A DNA stretch of 64,000 nt from Sphagnum compactum (GCA_965153455.1 OZ234503.1:15691118-15755117), one strand, 5' to 3'; positions 1-12,567 are shown, counted from the stretch's first letter. The notes: generated by a model not told the origin, from the sequence alone. Translations and numbers: made by a program.

Positions 1-3000
1 CATATGCACACCTTGGCAGCACCAAGTGATTCCAAACAGTAGTCAAGCCCATATACTAACTCCTGCATATACGGCCACTCTCTTGGAGCTGAAGGGTCCA
101 AGGCAAGTCTGGAATCAATCCGAGCTCGAACTGGTCCAACGACCTGGTACATACAAAATGCACAATCTCCCAACGTATTACCTCAAACTGTCATTTCACA
201 GTTCTTCCTGTACTCAGGACATCTCAAAACAAAACTAAGAGGTTAAAGGCATTGATGGATATTGTTCTAAATGATCGTCCTCTGCCTTCTGTATCAAATT
301 GACAGGAGTAGCTGAAATCTTATTGAACCAGGAACTTAGATTAATACATGTTGTTCTGTTTTTTGAATCTTTGTGAAGAAAGTCGAATTTGAATGATGTG
401 CACCATTCTATGGGAAGCATAGCCTCAAATGAAGCCACAGTTGGTGCTCACTCTACTATGCCTTTTGTAGGTTTATTAGGGCTGCACTGAAAGTACCTGC
501 TGCTGCAAAGACACAACCAAAGAAGGGAAGCCATTCTCATCCCTTTGACGTGCAGTTGCTGATCTAGAAGACAGGGTTGCTGCTGCAGCCCCAAGATCAA
601 CTCGCACGTCCAGCTTTGTGAAGTCCAATACAGGTCTCTGGAACAATCCAAGCTGAGCACTTACGCCTAAGGAGGCAAATAAGTCTGCTGACACAGGCCG
701 ATTTATCTCAGGCTTCAATTCCTGCTGGTCAGAGTCTTCTAAAGCCTGGTAACGAACCGTTGACCTAAACCCATAGTTTTCGAATTTGGGTTCCAAGCTT
801 GCACTCACTAACCCACCTGTGAATGCCAACATCTTGCATCAGGATAAGAAGTACTGTGCAAATCTTGTTAATGAGCTACTAAGGTATGAATGTTATGTTT
901 GGAAAACTAGTAGATCTTCATTGGACTGCCATGGCCCAAGACTTCCATATTCCAGCATTTTAAGAAATTTTGGCATCACTTCTGATGCTGCTAACTATGC
1001 TCCAGGGACTCAACATGAGGTGTAATCAAGACCCTGAACAAAACATCAGAGGCAGATTGGTTATCCCACTTGTATTCCTTGAAAAGGACACTGCTTCAAG
1101 CAGCCAGCAAAGAAGAACAGGTACTCACACTTGACCAGATAGTTAGTTAATCTCTTTTAATAAATGCAAAGTGGTTGCAGATGCGTACCAACGATGCCTG
1201 AAATCGAGAGGTGTGGACTTGTTCCAAGCACACTGTAAGGCTTCCCAGAGGCATGTCTCAGGTGCAGCCCATCCTTCCATAAGTTAAGTGATTTCTCAAG
1301 AGAAGCTGCTGCTTGGAACCATGTTCCTGGGAGTGCACCCAATGGAACTTTCCTGGCCCTAACTTCACCACCACTCTCCACTGGCATCCCTGCACTTTGG
1401 TGCACCCCTAATCTATAACGCAGCCCTGCTGTTGGTCTTGCTGACACTACATCTACTGATACTGCCTGTGGGACCTCCCAATAGCGTGCTTCACGATCCA
1501 CAAAACACTGATGCCATGCTGCTTCCATTATCAGGTGGTGCCGCTGCATCTGATGCACCACAAATGGCCAATCACTTAAAGTCAAAACCAAAAATGGTCT
1601 CTCCAGTCACAAATGTTGAAAGATTCTACTTTGCATTCCTGCTGACAGGGACCTCAAAACACCAGATTGAGAATAACAAATAGGTGGTGGGCATTCTAGC
1701 AACATGTAGTAGAAAACCCATTGGGTAGAGCAGTCCATATAGAAGGAAGAAGTTCAGGAGCTTTACCTTGTGGCGGAGAGCAACTCGACCTCTCCATGGC
1801 AGCCTATCATCAAAGTCTGCTTCTTCATGATCAGTGGTAGAAGAAGAAAGAGAATCCAGTTCTGAGCTAGCACTGAGGGATGTGTGAGGTCCTAGCTGAA
1901 TTCGCGAGCGCAGACAGAGGGCATATAAGGAGCTATCGAGGAGGCGTCCAGCATAATCAAGCCACTTCTTCCTCTTCACTGTTGGTGCTCTTGACTGGGA
2001 ATTGTCATTTAATGTGTCCTTTTGTTGATGCCCCACCTTTCCAAACAAGCGCTGTGCCCGCACACGCCCTGTTAGTGTGGTCCACCTATATATATGCACA
2101 CAATGTCAGTCAGAATTATACAGTTGGAGCTGCCTAAGTTGTTGCTTACCAAAGCCTTGAATGTGGGTTCAATGGTGAGATATCCATGAGAGATTGCAGA
2201 GAAAAAACTTCACAACAACGCTTTGAAAAGGTGGTTCCACAATCATGTCTCCAGTTCAATGTCAAAAAGTGCTGACAACCATGCAATCATGATGCAAAAC
2301 CACAGTTGTGACAGAACTACTCAACAATGGGACAAGTAATGCCAAACAAGATTCAAAGATTTAAAGCTCTGCACTCAATCAGACTGGAAAACAAACCATT
2401 CAAGCTTCAAACCTCTGCAATCAGACTGGAAAAACAAACTATTCAAGCTTCAAGCTTTGGAGCTTTCAAGCTCTGCAATCTATCAGACTGAAAGTTAAAC
2501 CTTTGGGATTCAAAGCTTTCAAGCTCTGCAATGAGAATGGAAACCCATTGAGGAGATCACAGTCACAGATGTAGTAGTAGTAGACGACTGAAAAAGGTTG
2601 AAGCAGATTGAAGAGATTGCCAAACCTAATTCTGAAAGAGCTGCGATGTTGCATCTCTGAGGAAGATGCAACTGAAGATTGCAGCTAAAGGAATCTGCGA
2701 GATGATGATGGGTAAAGAAATGTGGTGGTGAGAGAGATGATGATGATTACCAGTGAGAGCCGCCGGTGCTGGCAAGAACACGATCAAGAACCAAACCGCC
2801 GCCATTGTCAGAGTCGACGACGTACGAGGGCGTGCACGGTATCCACAGCATGCGTTGCAGCAGCAGGAGTTGCTGAGAGCGTGAGAGATGTGTACCTTGC
2901 ACCATTCCCAACGCTGGTGCCTCCTTTGGCAATGTGTGCATCACCGCATCCAACGACCTCGCCGATTGCACTTCCTCGTTCCAAAACTGAGCTGCCAACA

Positions 3001-3010
3001 CCGACTTCAT
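1..3010 (-). CDS. TGD4: TGD4, chloroplast outer-envelope lipid-transfer protein (3' end off window)
   Basis: TGD4 is a beta-barrel-like outer-envelope protein that binds phosphatidic acid and takes part in moving ER lipids into the plastid. Exons read on the minus strand are 3010-2751, 2085-1767, 1549-1189, 816-497 and 143-1. Each junction has GT/AG borders and keeps frame: SHW/WTTL, RHK/MQRH, GIVG/GLVS, QQQ/VVGP. That gives 467 complete codons with about a dozen residues missing at the left edge; the family is near 480 aa. Family-like stretches include EAAW, RYWEVP, GLRYR, ISGIVG, DLFAS and the start of the C-terminal WYSP-type segment. The start chosen is the ATG at 3010, the first ATG of the frame; reading further upstream runs through a GA repeat with no ATG. 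The resemblance to Arabidopsis TGD4 is recalled, but it is collinear over the whole length. Confidence 0.87.
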
Positions 3011-3039
3011 CGCCGCTTGGTCTTCTCCTTCCACCCGCG

Positions 3040-3070
<31 letters not shown>

Positions 3071-3640
3071 GACGGTTTCTCTTTCCGCTATCGACAACAA
3101 CTGCGGATCAGACTAGCAGCAAGAACGAAACCTCATCCTTGCACCAATACAGTAAGGGAGAATTTCTCTTTCTTTGCTTGTACTGATTCTCCTGCTGGTG
3201 ATATGCGAATGTCTGCTTCCCGTGTGAGGATTACGACACGATTTTCGTACAGTTAGCGGGAGGCCAGAGAGAGAGAGAGAGAGAGAGATATATGAAGAGA
3301 CGAGGACAGATTTGATTGTGCGACAACGAAGAGAGCACACCGCAAACTTCGAGACCTACTTGCACACACGAACCTTTGGCTAGCAGCATCCACAGATCAC
3401 GCTGCCATACGGTGGCGTACGTCCTCACGATGCTTTCTTTCCCTCTTTGGATTTTGAGGCAGATTCTCATACCTATCCTGCTGCTCTCTTTCCGCTCTTC
3501 AACCGTCGCTGTTCGCGAGGAGGAAAGCAAATTAATTGTCGTGCTTGCAGCAGCCAGACCTGATTCTTACTTCGGACACTCATATCCATCTACCCTCCGC
3601 TCTCGCGCTTTTCTCTTGTCTCTCTCTCTGTCTCTCGCAT
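3011..3640. repeat. GA/CT microsatellites in the TGD4 leader/promoter
   Basis: Three purine/pyrimidine simple repeats lie just upstream of the TGD4 start: a CT run at about 3042-3070, a GA run at about 3266-3289 and an interrupted CT run at about 3619-3637. On the TGD4 sense strand the first and third are GA runs. The first would fall in the 5' leader. Plant BBR/BPC factors bind GA-rich elements, so a regulatory role is possible but not shown. Confidence 0.75.
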
Positions 3641-6570
3641 CTGCTGTCTGTCTGTCCCGAATTTCAGCTCTTTTGGATCGAGGATTCTTGAAGAGTTTCG
3701 GATCTTGGAGAGTTTCAACAGAATGCTTACCATGATTTAGTTGCCTGGAGTGTACTATTGATTTTGCACTGGAAATTTCTTTGGATTTTGCAGAGCTAGA
3801 CAGATGGGGTTGTTCAAGCAGATGATTGAATTTCGGATACAAGAAGTCGAGATACAAAGATATGCACTACATGAATGTGTGTAGAGAATGACGACGAGAA
3901 GGACTTCTTGTACATAGCTCTTAATTCTGGCACTCATGTAACAAGCTGTGAGGAATGCACACCTGATCGATCGATCGATCTGCTGGATATGAATTTTATT
4001 TTTTCCCTTGTTTGTCTTCCTGAGATCTTTGTAGCTAAGCAAGCAGCCTTGTCCCGATGAAGAAGGTTTGCAGTGATTCTCCGGAAGAAGGATGCAATCT
4101 ATCTGCCAGATGCAAACCTTGTTCTGCAGAATGTAGAGGAAGAAGGCGAGGTTGTACTTCATTTGGCAACAGGAATAAGAGCTGCTGCACGGTTTCATGC
4201 AAGATGGCCGTGACTAGGGAGAGTTTCATGCTGGAAATCAAAGGAGATGGAGAAAGATTGACAGAGAAAAAAAGATATGATGATATCCAGCCATCTCGTA
4301 AGAGCTGTTGAGCAACAAGATTGAAGAGTATTCGTTTGCTGTGCAGTCGTCTCCAGGCACCGGTTGCTCGATTGTTTTTTCTCCTCTTCTTCCACTTTCC
4401 CTGTAAATGTACATGCTCTTCAAGTTTTCCATGTTGTTTCTCTCTTTTCTTCCTCTTCTGTAATTTGTTTCTTTTTCAGTTTTCTTGTTCTTCTTGGTTT
4501 CCTTGGTCATGGTCTTCTACTCTTTCATGTTTTGTTGATTTGGCAGCATGGCTGAGTCTTCCCAATTTACTACTTGTCTTGTGACAGAAACTTAGGAACT
4601 CAGTATGTTGGTTAATGTATGGCATTGAACTCCACCTCCTGCTGGGAGCAGATGGAAGTCAGTGGCGATTTTCTGGTAGCTGGTCACTACTGTATACATT
4701 GATTTTGCTTGTCACTGAACATGAGTGTGATTGTCATTGTTCCTCAAATTGCTACTCAGTTTCTTCTGTCTCTGAATTTCATGGTTGAATCTCATCTTTT
4801 TTCTATTCACGGATATGTTGTCACATGTAAAAAATCTCTCCAACCTTATGATCAATTCATCTCTTAATCTATTGAAGGTTGACTCAAATCATAAATTGCA
4901 GAAGTTTTCAATGCCTCAGAAGATATTCTTGCAGTCAAAAGGCTGAGGGTAAGAGGTTCTTGAGTTGTGGACAACTTTAGGTTACAATGTCAGGGAGCTG
5001 TGTCATTTGGTCTGATGAACAATAGAGTAAACCTCAACTCTCATAGAAGTTTCATGCCCATGGTCTAATGCACCTTGAGTATTGGGTTTTTAAACTGTTT
5101 CTCTCCAAGAGAGACATACTTTGATCTCCAAAATCTGGATATTTTAGGCTGAAGAACTTTTTCTTTGAGATTGTGTGTCTTTGACCTCTTTTCACCACTG
5201 AAAAAGGATAACATTTGTTTTCTCAGTCTTTTGAAGATTTCACTAGTTACAGCACAGCTCTTCTTTTCCAATTCATAAACCTTCAACCTAAATGACCTGT
5301 GCAGGATTATGGAAAGGTTTCTTCTATCATCTCACTTGTATGAGCATGTTGTAAACTCATTTTCTGTGTTGTTTTTTAGTGCCTGAGGCTCAAGTTGCTG
5401 GTGTTTACAAACAGTGAGGCTGGTCATGGAGACCCTTCTGGACAATCCAGTCAATACTTGATAGTATTATCTCTTTGCTTGCTGTCTCCGGGCAAGACCA
5501 CACACTACATGAGCATAAGTCTTAAGACACAGGCCCCTCTTTTTTGTAATTTGTCTTGAAGGATTGCATGAGTTCATTTGTTAAAGGATCTGGATAGCCA
5601 GGTACAAAATGCTTTCATTGTATCTGCCAATGTAGTTCCCTTTATGGCAGTTCTCTTTGGAGTGATCATTTCAGCTCAGACTCTTTCTGTAGGGTTGGTG
5701 GCAGAGTTCCTCCACACAATTGCAGTGTTCTTTTCTTGGGTTTAACAGAATGCTTCTTCTGCCATTTTGTTTTCAGAATAGGTGGTTTATGCTTTGGGTA
5801 TATTGAATGCAACCAGAAACTGCTCAAAGTGATTCAAAACTGCCTGTTGCAGCCACAGGTGATCTATTATGGCAGTACCATTTGCAAGGTGCATGGAGAG
5901 GGCAAGCTCTGTGCTTCCACAGCAGCACTATGCAGCACTATGCAGTGGTAGGAAGGATACACCCCTCTTTTTCTTTGCTACAAAGAAGCTTCCAAGTATA
6001 TGTTCATGCAGGAGTTTGCTAACTTTCCCAAAGTATACCTTTGGTCCAGCATGAGGAGGTAGGCAAATAATCCAATGTTTCCAGGTTTGCAGCCAGCATA
6101 GACCTAATTAACTGCTCTTTTTCTATTTGATGTAGAAATGTGCATCAGACATGCAGTGTGATCCTGATTCTTGGATTGCTCTGTTTCACAAATACAGGCA
6201 GGGCAGTCATTCTTCTTGAAACTTGCAGTGCAGCCCTTGTTTCTTTACACCATCTTTTGGACATTGATGCTAACAACAACAGTGACAGTGTTGGCTCTGA
6301 GTTTGAAGATAGGATTCAGCTCTAGTATTTTTGCTTCCATGGAGATCATAGAGGCCTGTTCTTTGCAATGGAACAAAGCTTCACTTGCATGTAGGCAGTG
6401 TTTTCTGTTGCTGCTGGATGGTACCCATGATGGCCTGCGTGTTCCCTCAAAGCTTTTCAAGAAGTCAAGAATTGATATCATGATGCACCCAATTCTTGCT
6501 GCTTTTGTTGTTGCTGTGGCAGCCTTGTTTGGACCCGAGTTTTGGGATTGTGGAATTACTAGCTACTGAT
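3641..6570. other. Gene-poor interval, no convincing gene
   Basis: I see no complete gene here. The open frames are short, overlap on both strands and match nothing I recognise. Features noted are a GATC-repeat tract near 3966-3982, a CT-rich stretch at 4375-4500, and one protein-like frame at 4059-4208 described separately. The interval could hold untranslated exons of a divergent transcript, but nothing in the sequence proves it. Confidence 0.4.
4059..4208 (+). other. Protein-like 50-codon segment, unidentified
   Basis: One plus frame, opening after a TGA and closing at the TGA at 4206-4208, encodes about 49 residues of ordinary-protein character: RFAVILRKKDAIYLP, then an acidic VEEEGEVVLHL part, then ATGIRAAARFHARWP. 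Its residue composition is far more protein-like than the other frames here. A possible splice acceptor (GATGAAG) lies just before it. I do not recognise the family. It could be a last exon, a gene relic or chance. Confidence 0.25.
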
Positions 6571-6574
6571 CTGT

Positions 6575-6602
6575 TGGGGGGGGGGGGGCGGGGGGGGGGG
6601 GT
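6575..6602. repeat. Poly-G tract
   Basis: A run of about 26 G broken by one C, between coding-poor flanks. Its length may be uncertain because such runs are often mis-sequenced. Confidence 0.8.
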
Positions 6603-8125
6603 TGGCAAACCACCACAAACACTATATTTCAGACCCAATATGTGGGACATCTCAACTGTTTGACACACTCTCAAGGACAGTCACTACCTATGTGTCAAGA
6701 AAAGCACAGGTTTGCTCCAAATCTCAAACCCAATAGAAGCTATGGAGCACTCATTGAAAGGTCATCATTACTGTTGTAGTTGTAGACACTTGCTACATTT
6801 TGCAACAGAAACCTCTAAAGCATTGCAACCATGACTACCATACCTCAGTCAGGTTTGTTAGAAATGATGCAACATGCTTATTTTGTGTTGGTTGCCATGT
6901 CAATGTCCATTCAAACACAATGGTTTCGTTTATCAAGGTGGATGTGGAAACTTTTTTTTTCCACTCAGTTTGTTCCTTTGATGCTTGGTGACTGAAAATG
7001 GATTCATTTGTCATTGTTTTGACAATTGAAATTGCTCGATCATCACACACAATTTCAACAATCAAAATTGCTCGGTCATAGTTTCAATCATCATAGTTTT
7101 GGTGATCGAAACAATTTGATTACAATTTCAGTTGTAATAATTTGACTGTTGAAACCCATTGAGTTTGCAGTGGTTGAAAGTCATCCGATCAGTGATGGAT
7201 CATTTGTACCATTGATTTGGCAATCAAATTTGGGTTGTTTTTTTGGTAGGTTTTTCAACAATTGATAATTGATCTTGGGCATCCAGTGGTAGTTAAAATT
7301 AATCAAAATAATAGTTGAAAAAATGGTCAACTTTTCAAAAAAAAATCAATCCACTTTGCTTGTGTTGAGTAATAAAAAGTGTAGTCTGCATTTTAAATTC
7401 AATTTCTCCTTTGAGGTGTATGAACATTGTGTTACTTAACAAGCAATCAATGCCATATACCTTGGTGAAACATATATGGGTGTATGAAGTTTTAGATTGT
7501 CATATTACATATGTAATTGGTGTTGAATTTCATTGTATATCTTTTAAAGAGAAATCACATTTTATTGTTATATAGTTAAATCAATTTTTTTCTATGTTTT
7601 TTTTATCGAGACTAAGTAGAACATGTGAGAGTCATGGTACTTGATGACTTTGAACAAGTCAAGTAAGGTGGAATGCAAATTCTACAACAATGTCATTTCA
7701 TATTGCAAGAATATTTTTTTCCATTTGAGTTATCGACATGATGGTAGTTGAAAAATTGGTGTTGCTATGTGATCAAAAGCATGAACACAAATCAACACAT
7801 TATTTGTCACTAGTGAACGAATTGTCTTTTAATTATTAGATGACAAGATAACAATAACCCCTAATGGGTCAAAGAAAATGTGACCATTGAAATGTCAAAC
7901 CTTTTGCAAAAAAGATAGTATATTTCAACATACCAAATGGAAGGGCTTGAATTTGGACCCCCACTTACAAATAGTACATAATGTCTTAATAAATCCACAA
8001 ACAATGGTGTTTGAATTTTTAAATAGGTCTCATTAAAAGAAGGATCGAACTCATAAAAAAACAAAAGTTGAATAAAAAGTGGACAACTTTCTTTTATAAA
8101 GTGAACATCCCTTTCAACTTTGCAT
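6603..8125. other. AT-rich intergenic DNA with short repeated motifs
   Basis: No gene seen. Between about 7015 and 7160 short elements such as CAATTGAAATTGCTCG, AATTTCAACAATC and their near inversions recur several times. This could be subterminal repeat material of the hAT relic that follows, but no terminal inverted repeat was found. Confidence 0.35.
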
Positions 8126-8129
8126 AACA

Positions 8130-9120
8130 CTCAACATTCATAAAAGTTGTGAAAACAACCTCAAAGTCCCAAACCTACTACAAACCCCCATCGTACCATG
8201 GATTGTGCACAAATTTATTAAAGCAATCCAAAGTCAATGTGTCCAAACTTATTGCTTAGAGGACATAAAATTTCATTCACAAGTATGGAACACCATTTGT
8301 TTAATTATTGGGACAATGTTACAAAATGTCCATTGTTGAATGTGATGTTTGCTTGTCCCAATGGAGATGTATTCTTAGGTGCCTTTGACACAACAAGGGA
8401 ATGTAAGGATGTTCATTACATATGTAATGCTTTGATTAGATACATTGAAACCATTAAAGTGAACAACATTGTACAAATTTGCATATGCAATGCTTTAAAC
8501 ATGTAGAATGTAGTTGACCTTTTGATCCATTGTTTTTCAGGCTTTTATTTTCAAAGTTATGCAACTCATTGGTTAGACTTGTTAATTAGAATATAGAAGA
8601 GGGGGTGGGGGGGGGGGGGGGGGGGGGGAACATGGGTAAAATGAATTGTGAAAAGGCGAAAATTATTATTTCATTCATATAGTAACACCATGCACCACTT
8701 GCAAGCTTCCATCATTATGAAACCAACCTAATGCTTCGAAACCTTATTGAAACATGATTTGCAACCAATTTCTTAATGATTTAATGGTTGTTGAAAATGA
8801 ACCATGTGGTCAAACAAACTATAATCAACCTTGAAAGGACAGCTTTTGTCAACACATTGCATAACACCCATTGACACAAGTCTTTCACCAAGGTGAGATA
8901 TGTTCAAGTCAACATAAGGAAGGATGGATTTTCAAATACATGCCAATTTTGTGCACATAGTGGAACCAATTTTAGTGGCATTGATTACATTCAATGGCAA
9001 ACAACCTTGCATTGAAAAAATGTGATTTTATCATGAAGACATTGGAACAACATGTCTTATCATTACAAGATCAACCATTTTCATTACCATTGAGCCTTGT
9101 AGATGTGATCAAACATCAAT
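8130..9120 (+). pseudogene. hAT-superfamily transposase relic (DUF659-type region)
   Basis: Conceptual translation over three or more frames gives a decayed hAT transposase. From 8130 the frame reads KPPSYHG and LLKQSK, passes two stops, and shifts frame near 8290. It then gives WDNVTKCPLLNVMFACPNGD, VFLGAFDTT, KDVHYICNAL and NIVQICICNA, followed after a stop by LYF/HWLDLL-like residues. After a poly-G run it resumes at about 8655 (KAKIIISF, HHAPLASFHHYETNLML, FVNTLHNTH, KSFTKV) and fades near 9120 (LVDVIKHQ). The DUF659 region and the central part are recognisable; the BED zinc finger and hATC dimerisation domain were not seen. Frameshifts and stops make it non-functional. Family assignment rests on recalled hAT proteins. 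Confidence 0.75.
8599..8628. repeat. Poly-G tract inside the hAT relic
   Basis: About 24 consecutive G preceded by an interrupted GGGGGT stretch, splitting the two readable parts of the hAT relic. Confidence 0.8.
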
Positions 9121-9620
9121 AATATATAGTTTTAATATATATAACATAGTGATGTGCACTATGTTCCACTATGTTTTAAAATATGAAATTTAATGCTGCA
9201 TGGAAAGAATTATGGGGTAAGGTTATCATTGAAAATAAAATTGCAAACTTAAAAGATTTTGAAATTGCATGCAAAAATCACTTGTGAATTCCAAAAGCTT
9301 TGCATGTAAATGTTAAGTTCCTTAAAGTGATGAAAGCATTTGTTTGTGCAAAAAGATGTTTCCAAGTATAATGAAGGCCTTGGAATGTTTTATCTATCTT
9401 TTAATGGTTTTTTTTCCATAGTTTTAAATTTCTTTGTATGGATCATATGTCACATGTAAGTACCAACAAAAAAACAATATTAAGTTTTTTTTTTAAAGAA
9501 TTTATTATGGTTAGAGTTTTAAAATCATGGTGTGATTGACATACACAAGAAGAAATCTTGTCTTTTTCCACTACCCAAATTCACTAGCTCTTTATTGAAA
9601 TAGGACAAAATTGAATAATA
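9121..9620. other. AT-rich interval, nothing identified
   Basis: No open frame of note. It may include further decayed hAT sequence, but I cannot support that. Confidence 0.4.
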
Positions 9621-10518
9621 TGCAATGTTGCGACCCTAGCCTTGGGCTTGCGACCAAGGCAAAGGCTTGCAAAGGGCACGCGGGCAAGAGGAGTGTGAGA
9701 GAGTGTGAGGATGAAGACTCACACTCCCAAGTGAGCTCCCATTTTGGGAGTTGGAGTCCCGGTGGATTCTCGAATTTTCATAGAGCAATTTTAGAGGTCA
9801 AAACACTTCGCATTGAGGAGTTCTTTATATCATTGGAAAGCTATTGAAATTTTGATGTCTAAAATGAGCTCGCATGACCCATTCGGACATCTGTAACATA
9901 AGTTATGGCAAAAAGAAAGGCCAAGAGTCAAACTGACAGTTTAATTGCCGACCACAAAATGTCGGGAATCGACCCGGCTTCCGTGCGTGCAGGTGGCGTG
10001 CGACACACCGTTGGAAAGCTCTTGATGAGAGCTACAACTTTGTTTTAGACCTCGCCCCGACCGGAGGTCTGAGCACAAAGTTATAGCCCCACAAAGTTGC
10101 GAGAGTTTTAACCTTCATAATTTCGGGAGTCCCTTTCGGGAGTCCTGGGACAAAAAACCATTTGGATGGAACCCTCGCGGAAAGGTGCAGAGTATACTAT
10201 ATGGGGGAGGGTGGTGGCTTCACTCGAGTCCAGGCCGTGGTGAGTCTTGTGAGTCCAAAGTCGCCTATGGCTTGTCCTAACACCAAAGGTGCTCCAACAT
10301 AGTACTCACCAATGTGTTGGTTGGTTTGATGCAGATTTGAATGAGTAACTAAATTGCTTGTCACTTTTCCTAGTCCCATCCCGGAGCTCCAGCACGCCCC
10401 CTCTACCCCTTTCAAGTGCTGCGAATTAGGGAACGTGCCTTGACTCCTTGCCTTTTCACTGTTTTCTGTTTGGGACTCATATTTGGGTCCTTCAAGGAGT
10501 TGGGAACGCGTCATGCAA
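9621..10518. mobile_element. Probable solo LTR with 5-bp target-site duplication
   Basis: A GC-richer block of 888 bp (9626-10513) starts TGTTGCGACC and ends AACGCGTCA, so it has the TG...CA ends of an LTR. It is flanked on both sides by the same 5 bases, TGCAA (9621-9625 and 10514-10518). There is no second copy and no internal retrotransposon coding sequence nearby, as expected after recombination between two LTRs. Open frames inside it are unlikely to be real. No sequence similarity to the gypsy LTR at 30-42 kb was seen, so it is a different family. Confidence 0.65.
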
Positions 10519-12567
10519 CTTGTATAGTTTTGGTTACAAAGGATTAGTTGATTAGAACATTTTTAATGAAATGTTTTTTAATTGTTTCGGATAGTCATGT
10601 TGAAGTTGATAATTTCTAATTTTAAAATTTTGACATGGATATATGAGGTCTCAAGTTAATATGATGTGGAATAAGGTGCCATGTCATCATTAAGAAAATA
10701 AAAAATCTTGAATCATGGAATCATAGATTGCATTTTGTCATGACATGCCATGACAAAATTACATGTCATGAAAAAAATTTATTTTTTATTTTTTATTGTC
10801 AACAAAAAGGTTTTGGTAACATCCACCATGATGTACATGTTTGTAAACCACAATTGTATAAAATATGTTAATGCACACGTCCATCAAAAATTGAACCCAA
10901 GACCTCATTGATGCACACTAACGTCTTAACCACCAAACCACTTCAAAACTTTATTAATAAAGAAGAAAATGTTTAAATTTATTGTGTTTGGCATGAATTT
11001 TTTTAAAAGATTAATATTTTATAATTAATTTTATTTTCAAAATTATTCAAATACTATAAATGAAAAAATGATCTTGAAGCTTATTCAATAATGTAATCAA
11101 AATAATTAATTAAAATTTATAGAAATTAAATTTAATGAGGAAAAAAAAACTTGAAATTGCATGTCATGAATAAATCTACAAATTATTTTTTGTTTAAATT
11201 GACCTAAAATCTTTATAAATTCAATGTCAATTAAAAAATGCATTCATTAAATCTTTTACAATTTTATTTTCATTATGTAAAATATTTCCATTTTTTGTAT
11301 AATTGCAAGTTTTCATTTTCCCAATATGATTAAGTACAAATATTTATTTATTTTTGCAATGGTGCTCAAATGGTAGTCATCCATAGGAAGATTGCCACAT
11401 TTGGTTATAGACAAATAGTGTAGTTGGAAAGTTGTTTAAATCTTTCAATATTATGGTTATTTACTATATTTTACTATAAAAATTTGACAATATTTATTTT
11501 AAATTTGACCAAAAATAACTTTCAAAAAATTTCTTTCTTAATGTTGTTGCCCCCTTAAATTGGCAAAAATTGGCCACACGAAGAAACATTAATTAAGTAG
11601 ACAATAAAACCAATCAATTATTACAACCATATTTGGTTAACAAGATGAATCATACACTAATACAAATTATTAATTACATAACTTTGAAAAAAATACACCA
11701 TATTATTATTATTTTTTAATGATGTAACAAACAACTTTCATACATGAAATAAATAAATAAAGGAAAAACACCTGACAAGGGAGCAAGAAAAGAAAGAAAA
11801 AGGACCGAAATCCAAACAAAAGACCACACCTGAAAGTGTAGAATGCACAATAATGGGGAGCCCTTAGAGAAAAAAACACAAAACCTAAGACCTAAACCCA
11901 TCACCAGTAGCTCAAAGTGAGTTGTGCAAGAAGATGGATGAAAAACCTTTAACAAGGAAATCCATTTAAAATTCAATATATTCCACATGTTAAGTTCAAA
12001 ATTTACAAAATAAATTCCATTAAATCAGACCTGTCAAGGGCTTTCTGACAACATGAAGAACACCCCAAAATTCCCACCTGATTTCAGTTTCAATTTAATT
12101 TAATTTTCATCCAAAAAAAATTCAATAATCAAGAACTTTTGCAACCGAGCTCCAAACATCACCATTCCAAGTCCTTGCACCCCCCACTCATTGAGAGCTT
12201 TCCAGGTTGAGGCATCCAGTTTGTCACATCTCAACTTTACAAAACAAAACAATGCCCTTCCTTAATAGGTAAATACCTAGGTGAAAAGGGAAACAAACCA
12301 TGGCCAAACAATTTAGGATGAAATTGAGGTGCTTTAGCAACAATGCACAGGGGATACATTGGAAAATTGGGGCACATCATGGGGAACGCATTCAGATTAT
12401 ATAGAGACATTTCAAGAAGCCTAGGTTTAGGGTTTAGAGTGCGAAGCACAGTCCACACCCTTGAGTAGACACTCCTCAAGCTTTACCTACTTGCATCCTC
12501 TGCTTACAGCCTCTCATCTGCTCCTCCAACTGTGCTTCTATTCACATGAGAGACGAGTACCCAAGTT
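10519..12567. other. AT-rich intergenic interval
   Basis: No gene recognised. A short palindrome lies at 10732-10759 (arms ATTTTGTCATG / CATGACAAAAT). A tRNA-like repeat follows at about 10850-10950, listed separately. The minus frames at 11716-11988 and 12237-12479 have no recognisable content. Confidence 0.4.
10855..10950 (-). repeat. Possible tRNA-derived SINE head
   Basis: Read on the minus strand, TGGTGGTTAAG (10935-10925) resembles a pol III A box. About 26 nt later GGGTTCAA (10898-10891) resembles a B box. Spacing and order fit a tRNA-derived SINE head. No clear tail or target-site duplication was found, so this is tentative. Confidence 0.35.

Noticed and set aside
235-438. Minus open frame between TGD4 exons 4 and 5
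   Set aside because: It lies wholly in the intron between the exon ending at 497 and the exon starting at 143; no TGD4-like residues and no need for it in phase.
786-1025. Plus open frame overlapping TGD4
   Set aside because: Antisense to the exon at 816-497 and the intron before it; no recognisable protein.
3011-3100. N-terminal extension of TGD4 through the GA repeat
   Set aside because: The extension has no ATG; it begins only at a TTG and encodes an RE repeat from the microsatellite.
2722-3256. Plus frames over TGD4 exon 1
   Set aside because: Ser/Leu-rich only because they read through the CT repeat; antisense to the real exon.
10197-10514. Minus frame inside the solo LTR
   Set aside because: No recognisable domain, and it sits entirely within the proposed LTR.
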